From JAJDIA01 sp031555735 (GTDB lineage: Bacteria > Bacteroidota > Bacteroidia > Bacteroidales > Tannerellaceae): 64,000 nt of DNA. Every line of letters starts with the position of its first letter. Position 1 is the first letter of the stretch. The DNA is taken from positions 1 through 64,000 of the forward strand of contig JAVBUE010000034.1 in the NCBI GenBank assembly GCA_031555735.1. Direction: 5' to 3'. A model generated the notes under the pieces. That model saw nothing but the letters and a program-made list of their open reading frames with translations. It did no database searches and was not told the origin of the DNA. The position numbers were made by a program, and so were the translations under genes. Positions 58,295 through 64,000 of the stretch are shown here, one piece after another.

Positions 58295-60153
58295 GCTATA
58301 TCTTCTTCTACTACCAGGTTATCGATAATAAATCCTTGTCGCTCCATGGTGTTCTTGCCCATGTAGAATTCGAGCATGTCCTTTACGGAGTCTTCCTTCT
58401 TCATGGTGACGGGATCGAGGCGTATGTCTTCGCCGATAAAGTGCTTGAACTCATCCGGTGAGATCTCGCCCAAGCCTTTGAAGCGGGTGATCTCCGGGTT
58501 CTTCCCGGCGGCTTCGATGGCGGCGATGCGCTCTTCTTCCGAATAGCAATACCAGGTCTTCTGCTTGTTGCGCACCCGGAAGAGCGGTGTTTGCAGGATA
58601 TAGACATGGTTGGATTTGATCAGGTCGGGGAAGAACTGCAGGAAGAAGGTGATCAGCAGCAGGCGGATGTGCATCCCGTCCACGTCGGCGTCGGTGGCGA
58701 TGATCACTTTGTTGTATCGCAGCCCTTCCAGTCCTTCTTCGATATTCAGCGCCGCCTGGAGGAGGTTGAACTCTTCGTTCTCATACACGACCTTCTTGGT
58801 CAGCCCGAAACAGTTCAGCGGTTTGCCACGGAGACTGAATACCGCCTGCAGGTTCGGGTCGCGGCTTTTGGTGATCGAGCCGCTGGCCGAGTCGCCTTCG
58901 GTGATAAAGATACAGCTCTCTTCCTGTTTGTCGCCACGCGAGTCGCTGAGGTGGACGCGGCAGTCGCGCAACTTGCGGTTGTGCAGGTTGGCCTTCTTCG
59001 CCCGTTCACGCGCCAGCTTGGTGACGCCGGCGATGGCTTTGCGCTCTTTTTCCGATTCGGTGATCTTGCGCAGCATGGCTTCCGATGTATCGGGATGCTT
59101 ATGGAGGTAGTTGTCCAGCTCACGCTTGATGAAGTCGGTGATGAACTTGGATACCGTCGGCCCGTCGGGGCCGATATCCTTCGATCCCAGCTTGGTCTTC
59201 GTCTGGCTCTCGAACACCGGTTCTTCCACCTTGATGCTGATGGCCGCCACCACGCCGGAGCGGATATCCGAATACTCGAAGTTCTTCGTGTAGTATTCCT
59301 TGATCACCTTCCCGATCGCTTCCTTGAATGCCGAGAGGTGCGTACCTCCCTGGGTGGTATGCTGCCCGTTGACGAAGGAGTAATATTCTTCGCCATACTG
59401 GTTGCTGTGGGTGATCACCACTTCGATATCTTCTCCCTTGAGGTGGATGATGGGGTAGAGGGGTTCGGTGGTCATGTTCTCGTTCAGCAGGTCCACCAAC
59501 CCGTTGCGCGAATGGAACCGCTTCCCGTTATAGATGATCGAAAGGCCGGAGTTGAGGAACACATAGTTCTTCAGCAGGTTCTCGATGTATTCGTCTTTAT
59601 AGGTATAGTCCTTGAATATCTCCCGGTCGGGGATGAAGAACACCTGCGTGCCGTTGGGTTCGCCGGTGGGCTTGACGGCAAATTCTTCCGTCACCTGCGC
59701 CTTGCTGTATTCCACCTGCTTGCATTCGCCGTCGCGGTAGCTGCTGATGCGGAAGAAACTGCTGAGGGCGTTCACCGCCTTGATGCCGACGCCGTTCAGG
59801 CCGACGGATTTCTTGAACGCTTTGCTGTCGTACTTCGCGCCGGTGTTCATACGGCTCGATACATCCAACACCTTGCCCAGGGGTACGCCGCGGCCATAGT
59901 CGCGCACGGCAACGGTTCCGTCGCCGATCGTCACTTCGATGGATTTCCCGTAGCCCATCATGTATTCGTCGATCGAGTTGTCGAGCACTTCCTTCAGCAG
60001 CACATAGATACCGTCGTCGGCATAGGTGCCGTCGCCCAGCTTACCGATATACATCCCCGGACGGCGCCGGATATGTTCCCACCAGTCGAGGGTTTTAATA
60101 TCGTCGTCGCGGTAGTCCGTCTCTTGTTGCAGGGTTGAATTCAGTTCGTTCAT
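58291..60153 (-). CDS. parE: DNA topoisomerase IV subunit B (ParE)
   Basis: 620 residues. GHKL ATPase motifs EVLDNSIDE, DYGRGVPLG and GLNGVGIKAVNALS, then transducer, then TOPRIM with ITEGDSASGS and DADVDGMHIR. Length and the compact TOPRIM without insertion fit ParE better than GyrB. It decatenates chromosomes together with ParC, which is not in the window. Starts 9 bp after the GNAT gene. Confidence 0.93.
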   Translation of the reverse strand: MNELNSTLQQETDYRDDDIKTLDWWEHIRRRPGMYIGKLGDGTYADDGIYVLLKEVLDNSIDEYMMGYGKSIEVTIGDGTVAVRDYGRGVPLGKVLDVSSRMNTGAKYDSKAFKKSVGLNGVGIKAVNALSSFFRISSYRDGECKQVEYSKAQVTEEFAVKPTGEPNGTQVFFIPDREIFKDYTYKDEYIENLLKNYVFLNSGLSIIYNGKRFHSRNGLVDLLNENMTTEPLYPIIHLKGEDIEVVITHSNQYGEEYYSFVNGQHTTQGGTHLSAFKEAIGKVIKEYYTKNFEYSDIRSGVVAAISIKVEEPVFESQTKTKLGSKDIGPDGPTVSKFITDFIKRELDNYLHKHPDTSEAMLRKITESEKERKAIAGVTKLARERAKKANLHNRKLRDCRVHLSDSRGDKQEESCIFITEGDSASGSITKSRDPNLQAVFSLRGKPLNCFGLTKKVVYENEEFNLLQAALNIEEGLEGLRYNKVIIATDADVDGMHIRLLLITFFLQFFPDLIKSNHVYILQTPLFRVRNKQKTWYCYSEEERIAAIEAAGKNPEITRFKGLGEISPDEFKHFIGEDIRLDPVTMKKEDSVKDMLEFYMGKNTMERQGFIIDNLVVEEDIA

Positions 60154-60162
60154 GGCTGTATC

Positions 60163-61308
60163 CTACGCTTGATGGTTTGTATGTATGTGTTTGATAAAGG
60201 CGCGTCGTGTCTTGTGATGTTCGTTTTTGAAGTAATCCCACTGCGCCTGTATGGCATTGTTGAGCTCCAGCTCGGGGTTACTTTCGGCATAGACCACACC
60301 CATGTTGCGGTAGATCGGGATGAGGTCGTTGAACAACAGGGCGTTCACCCCTTTTCCCTGGTATTCGGGCAATACGCCGGCGAGATAGAGGTCGATCACG
60401 TCGGGTTTCGACTTCAACGCTTTCAGCAGATGGAACCAGCCGAAGGGAAACAGTTTGCCTTTGGCTTTCTGCAGCGCCTTCGACAGGCTGGGCAGGGATA
60501 TGCCGAAGCCCACTACCTTGTTGTCTTCTTCCCGTACGATCATCATTACCAGTTCCAGCCGCAGCAAGGGAATGTACTGTTTCACATAATAATCAATCTG
60601 TTTGTCGGTGAGCGGGGCGAAGCCATACAGGGGTTTGAAGGCTTCGTTCAGCGTTTCGAACAACGGACGGGCATAGGGCATGATCTCTTTCACGGATTTG
60701 AACTTCATCACCTTCAGGCCGAACTTTTTCTTCACGATCTCGCCGATACGCTGGTGCTTCTCGGGGATACCGTCGGGGATATAGATCTTGAACTCATGCC
60801 AGTCCTGGTCTTTCACATAACCAAGGCGTTCCATGTGGACGGGGTAGTAGGGGTAGTTGTAAATGGTTGCCATGGTGCCGAGTTGGTCGAATCCGTGGAC
60901 AAGCATTCCTTCGTAGTCGAGATCGGTAAAACCCAACGGACCGTGGACAGCTTCCATTCCCTTCGCTGCCGCCCATTGTTCTACGGCGGCGAAGAGGGCG
61001 TCGGTCACTTCCTTGTCGTCGATAAAATCCACAAAGCCGAACCGCGCATGTTTCTCCTTCCACGCTTCATTGCTCTTGTGGTTGATGATCCCGGCGATGC
61101 GGCCCACGATCTTCCCGTCGCGGAAGGCCATATAATACACTGCGTCGCACACTTCAAAAGCGGGATTCTTCTCCCTGTCGAGTGTGGTCATATCGTCGCT
61201 AATCAATCCCGGCACGTTGTAAGGGTTATCTTTATACAACTCAAGGCTGAATGTCACAAAATCCTTCAGGTCTTTCTTTCCCTTTACTTCTCTTATTTCT
61301 ACACTCAT
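60163..61308 (-). CDS. GNAT-like N-acetyltransferase
   Basis: 381 residues. Parts of a GNAT fold occur twice: an N-terminal region (about 1-150, MAFRDGKIVGRIAGIINHKSN) and a C-terminal one with LAGVLPEYQGKGVNALLFNDLIPIY, which carries the acetyl-CoA loop QGKGV. Conserved Bacteroidetes protein with unknown substrate. It is the first gene of the parE-coaD-S41 set, with a -7 box 22 bp upstream. Confidence 0.85.
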   Translation of the reverse strand: MSVEIREVKGKKDLKDFVTFSLELYKDNPYNVPGLISDDMTTLDREKNPAFEVCDAVYYMAFRDGKIVGRIAGIINHKSNEAWKEKHARFGFVDFIDDKEVTDALFAAVEQWAAAKGMEAVHGPLGFTDLDYEGMLVHGFDQLGTMATIYNYPYYPVHMERLGYVKDQDWHEFKIYIPDGIPEKHQRIGEIVKKKFGLKVMKFKSVKEIMPYARPLFETLNEAFKPLYGFAPLTDKQIDYYVKQYIPLLRLELVMMIVREEDNKVVGFGISLPSLSKALQKAKGKLFPFGWFHLLKALKSKPDVIDLYLAGVLPEYQGKGVNALLFNDLIPIYRNMGVVYAESNPELELNNAIQAQWDYFKNEHHKTRRAFIKHIHTNHQA

Positions 61309-61330
61309 CGGTATATCTCAGTTTGACCGC

Positions 61331-61338
61331 CAAAGTTA
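61331..61338 (-). promoter_or_regulatory. -7 box for GNAT-parE-coaD-S41
   Basis: TAACTTTG on the minus strand, 22 bp before the ATG at 61308. Confidence 0.45.
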
Positions 61339-61404
61339 GAAAATAATTACCCCTCAAGCGAGTATTTACCGGTTAATTTTTAAAACGTTTATTCGTGGGC
61401 TTGG

Positions 61405-61497
61405 TTAGTGATCGTTATAATGCCCTTGCGCTGATAGTATAGATACCCTTACAATATCATCCACCGCCTGAGCCAGAAACCGGATTCTATATCTCAT
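61405..61497 (-). pseudogene. Truncated RelE/ParE-type toxin
   Basis: 30 residues beginning MRYRIRFLAQAVDDIVRVS, the usual first strand and helix of RelE/ParE toxins, then breaking off at GHYNDH and a stop. Full toxins have about 95-105 residues. Its ATG overlaps the antitoxin stop (ATGA), the normal arrangement. No continuation is found in the 96 bp before the GNAT gene. Confidence 0.6.
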
Positions 61498-61808
61498 TCT
61501 TCTAATCCTAAAAAGTGCTTGAAATCTTCCTTATTCACTTCTACATATTCAGCTTTGCCGGTCTTCGCGAGGTCTATTCTCTTTCGAAGTTCTGACATAT
61601 TAGCCGGATCATCAAAATATTCATCGTTGCTCGGACTTGGATTAGGACTCACATTTTTTCTGACAACCAACTCTATCAGCTCTTTCCCCCGTTTCACCAT
61701 CACTCGTTCAATAGCTGCCAGATCTAAATAATTCTTTTGATGCATTCGCAATTCTGTAGGACTAATTACTATCATATCCGTTTCTGTTTTGTACATGTTC
61801 ATGTACAT
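61494..61808 (-). CDS. Antitoxin of a RelE/ParE-type module (Phd/RelB-like)
   Basis: 104 residues if the first ATG at 61808 is used; the ATG at 61775 (MIVISPTELR) is also likely, as it matches the usual antitoxin opening. N-terminal DNA-binding part ISPTELRMHQKNYLDLAAIERVMVKRGKELIELV (quoted in part as ISPTELRMHQKNYLDLA), a flexible Pro/Asn/Ser linker, and an acidic/basic C-terminal toxin-binding tail ending FKHFLGLEE. The toxin downstream is truncated, so this is an orphan. ACATGT repeats around the start codon may be its operator. Confidence 0.75.
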   Translation of the reverse strand: MYMNMYKTETDMIVISPTELRMHQKNYLDLAAIERVMVKRGKELIELVVRKNVSPNPSPSNDEYFDDPANMSELRKRIDLAKTGKAEYVEVNKEDFKHFLGLEE

Positions 61809-61819
61809 GTTTATGGAAA

Positions 61820-61827
61820 CAAAGATA
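61820..61827 (-). promoter_or_regulatory. -7 box for the antitoxin
   Basis: TATCTTTG on the minus strand, followed by ACATGTACATG-type repeats across the start codon. Confidence 0.45.
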
Positions 61828-61932
61828 ATGCATGATCATTGAATTCTCTCAGATTCTGTTGAACAAAATGGATGTAAACCACAGCATTCGAAGATTATTA
61901 CGGATCTACATACTATTGGCACACCCTCACGA

Positions 61933-63918
61933 TTACACATCCGGATACTTAGCCGGGCGCTGCGTGATCAGGTGGATGAAATACTGGCGGATAGCGGCGG
62001 CCTGATCGGGGGTGACCGTGAGGTAACTGTGGCGGCCTGCCGGGTCGGGCGTGAAATGGGTGACCGCATCGTCTGTGATCGTGATCGTTCCGCGGACGGA
62101 GGTGCCGAAGAAACTTTTCTCCTTTTCCACCGCATAGAGCACGGAGGTGAGGTCCCACGTCTGCCGGTCGTAAGGCATCGGCAGGTAGTTCTCGTAGCCT
62201 ACTACCAGCGGATGCGGGTCGGCCCAGGTGAAATCGTTCCGGATGCTGGCGGCCGGATAGAGGATCGCATTCCCCACCTCAAAGGGAGAAGCGACAATAT
62301 CGGTAGGCCATTCGTTGATCACCTTCTGTGCCGCCGGGATGTCACACTTCACGTTGAATTCTTTAAAGCCGGGCTCCTCAAACCCGCCCATCATGGTAGA
62401 GAGCAGTACCACCTTCTTTGCCACCAGCTCCTTGCCTGTCAATGGCGAATACGCATCGGCAGGCGAATCCAGCAACTGCGCCAGGTTGGTAGAGAAACCG
62501 ACGGAGATAATCACCACCGACGCATCCGGTTGCGCCGCCAGTGTCTTGCGGTACAAAGGCACGGATAGGGGGAACCCGCTATATTCCTTCACCGTACGGG
62601 CAAAGGCCGGCCGGCCGTCTTTCTGTAATTCACAGGCGGCGCGTACAAAGCGGTCTTGGTTATCCCCCTCGGTCGTATGCAAACCCACGCCGATAGGGAT
62701 ATCCGTATGTCCGTACCAGGTATTCATGATATCCAGGTATCCGGCCGAACATTCGCTTTTCTTATTGGTGGACATCGCCAGGAACCGGATCTGTCCCGCT
62801 TCCTTATATTTATAGAGCATATCTAATGCCAGTGCATCGTCCACGTCATTACCCATATCCGTTTCGAAGATCACCGACAAGACGGGACGCGTTCCCGAGG
62901 CGGCTGCATCCCCTTTCTTGCCTGCCAGCACTATTAGTCCCAGCCCACTGATAAAGAGGATGAACATCAGGGTGAGCAACAGGTTGGTCAACCGCGACGA
63001 CCCCTTGAATTCTTTCCAGATGAAGATGCCCCAGGCGGCAGCGATCATCGGCGCTCCCTGGCCGAGGGCGTACGAGATGGCAGCCCCTGCCTTACCGGCG
63101 GCGATATAACTGAACAAGGTACCCAGCGACCATACGCATCCGCCCAGGATACCCACCATGTGCGTATTCAGCGATCCTTTGAAATAAACGCCGTAGCCCA
63201 CCGGTTCGCCCACGAACGGCTTCCGCATCACCACCGTATTAAACAGGAAATTACTCAGGAAGATTCCCGCCGAGAAGATGAAGAACGCCGTATAAGGCGT
63301 GATCATCCCCGCCGTCGGCGCTTCGAAATGATCCAGGTCCATTGCCGATGCCACAAAGCGGAAGAACAGCGACATCAGGATACCTGCCACGGCTGCCAGG
63401 ACGATGCCTTTCTTCGCCGTCGTCTGCTGTCCCCCTTTCACATGCTTGCCTGCGGCGATCCCGTTCAGTACGATCGCCACCACGATGAGCAACACCCCGA
63501 GGAACAAGATCACCGGATCGCCCTTTGGTGCACTGAAGTAATTGATGCATACCCCGAACACCAACGCCAGTCCCACGCCCAGCGGGAAAGCCACCGCCAT
63601 CCCGGCGATCGAGATCGACGCCGACAACAGGATGTTGGATGCGTTGAAGATGATACCGCCCAGCAAGGCGCTTCCCAGATTCATCCGGTCTGCCTGCAAC
63701 AGGTCTTCCACAAACCCCCGGCCTTCACTGCCGATGCTCCCCAGCGTAAATGCCATCACGATGGAGAACAACAGGATACCGATCGTGTAATCCCAATAAA
63801 ACAACTCGTAACGCCACTTTTTACCTGCCAACTTCTGGGTATTTCCCCACGATCCCCAGCAAAACATCGTAACGACACATAGCATCACGGCCAGAAAATA
63901 ACTATCGACTATAAACAT
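61933..63918 (-). CDS. Fusion of GRP-family sugar transporter and inosine-uridine nucleoside hydrolase
   Basis: 661 residues. Residues 1 to about 335 form ten membrane helices of the DMT-superfamily GRP/RhaT type (TMFCWGSWGNTQKLAGKKWR, quoted in part as MFCWGSWGNTQK; ISYALGQGAPMIAAAWGIF). Residues about 345-661 are an IUNH-type nucleoside hydrolase with the aspartate cluster FETDMGNDVDDALALDML and a calcium/ribose site at IISVGFSTNLAQLL. It lies 11 bp after ribokinase, so the operon would split nucleosides, import ribose and phosphorylate it. Separate genes are the common arrangement; the fusion is unusual. Confidence 0.92.
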   Translation of the reverse strand: MFIVDSYFLAVMLCVVTMFCWGSWGNTQKLAGKKWRYELFYWDYTIGILLFSIVMAFTLGSIGSEGRGFVEDLLQADRMNLGSALLGGIIFNASNILLSASISIAGMAVAFPLGVGLALVFGVCINYFSAPKGDPVILFLGVLLIVVAIVLNGIAAGKHVKGGQQTTAKKGIVLAAVAGILMSLFFRFVASAMDLDHFEAPTAGMITPYTAFFIFSAGIFLSNFLFNTVVMRKPFVGEPVGYGVYFKGSLNTHMVGILGGCVWSLGTLFSYIAAGKAGAAISYALGQGAPMIAAAWGIFIWKEFKGSSRLTNLLLTLMFILFISGLGLIVLAGKKGDAAASGTRPVLSVIFETDMGNDVDDALALDMLYKYKEAGQIRFLAMSTNKKSECSAGYLDIMNTWYGHTDIPIGVGLHTTEGDNQDRFVRAACELQKDGRPAFARTVKEYSGFPLSVPLYRKTLAAQPDASVVIISVGFSTNLAQLLDSPADAYSPLTGKELVAKKVVLLSTMMGGFEEPGFKEFNVKCDIPAAQKVINEWPTDIVASPFEVGNAILYPAASIRNDFTWADPHPLVVGYENYLPMPYDRQTWDLTSVLYAVEKEKSFFGTSVRGTITITDDAVTHFTPDPAGRHSYLTVTPDQAAAIRQYFIHLITQRPAKYPDV

Positions 63919-63929
63919 ACTGTATGGAT

Positions 63930-64000
63930 TTAAAAGTTAACTGTTGATTCTACTTCTTTCCGGGTGGGGATCGACGCCTGTGCTCCCATGCGGGTGACAG
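63930..64000 (-). CDS. rbsK: Ribokinase, C-terminal end (partial)
   Basis: The last 23 codons before a stop at 63930 read VTRMGAQASIPTRKEVES plus TVNF, the usual end of ribokinase (SVTRxGAQxSxPxRxEV). The rest lies beyond the window. It is just upstream of the transporter-nucleoside hydrolase fusion, which supports a ribose-scavenging operon. Short evidence, but the motif is distinctive. Confidence 0.75.
   Translation of the reverse strand, partial: VTRMGAQASIPTRKEVESTVNF

Noticed and set aside
1..64000. tRNA or rRNA genes
   Set aside because: I saw no cloverleaf with the TTCGA-type T-loop and no rRNA-like segments while reading; absence is not proven without a dedicated search.

Overview
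The window looks like the chromosome of a Bacteroidales bacterium, probably Tannerellaceae/Parabacteroides-like (the genus is inference). It carries FimB/Mfa2-type fimbriae, PorX, split LysO, GH92 and GH51 enzymes, paired short ChrA proteins and DUF3575/DUF3868 genes. Its promoters carry the Bacteroidetes -7 box TAnnTTTG, and there are few Shine-Dalgarno sites. Housekeeping genes appear more GC-rich than the fimbrial genes.

Layout. 1-6.3 kb: 5' part of a GH92 mannosidase, a four-gene set (SRPBCC, two VOC proteins, DUF1761), two small exported proteins and a LysO exporter split into two overlapping genes. 6.3-19.4 kb: an ABC exporter, LOG protein, transglutaminase-like lipoprotein, K+/H+ antiporter, porX-tsaE, an Imm17-like protein, a decayed HepT toxin, RNase R and an SMP-30 protein. 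19.0-45.2 kb: a minus-strand fimbrial locus. It has an OmpA-like/DUF3575 pair, a two-gene unit with a large tip-like protein, a three-gene unit and a five-gene unit with the FimB/Mfa2 anchor. Nine of the ten FimA-like proteins and anchor share a lipobox Cys near residue 19-20 and an [ST][KR]A processing-like site near residue 45-60; the anchor is the one without it. Six minus-strand promoters and one plus-strand promoter in this locus share CCTATN-N21-TAnnTTTG, which I saw at no other promoter I checked in the window.

A foreign-looking island (about 27.4-32.3 kb) splits the fimbrial locus. On the plus strand it has a DUF4373 replication-like protein behind four 22-bp iteron-like repeats, an overlapping second gene and a DUF4248 gene. 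Divergent from it run an HU-like protein, an amidase, a holin-like protein and a lipoprotein with a C-terminal membrane helix, which together look like a complete phage-type lysis cassette with a unimolecular spanin. A 61-bp perfect inverted repeat rich in hairpins and a truncated Rpn nuclease flank it.

45.7-64 kb: an AAA/DUF4143 ATPase preceded by three repeats at exact 33-bp spacing, GH51 arabinofuranosidase, DUF481 protein, Mrp, an internally deleted RhuM, TrmB, a PAS histidine kinase, a ChrA pair, S41 protease-coaD-parE, a GNAT protein, a toxin-antitoxin remnant, and a GRP sugar transporter fused to a nucleoside hydrolase just downstream of ribokinase (ribose/nucleoside scavenging).
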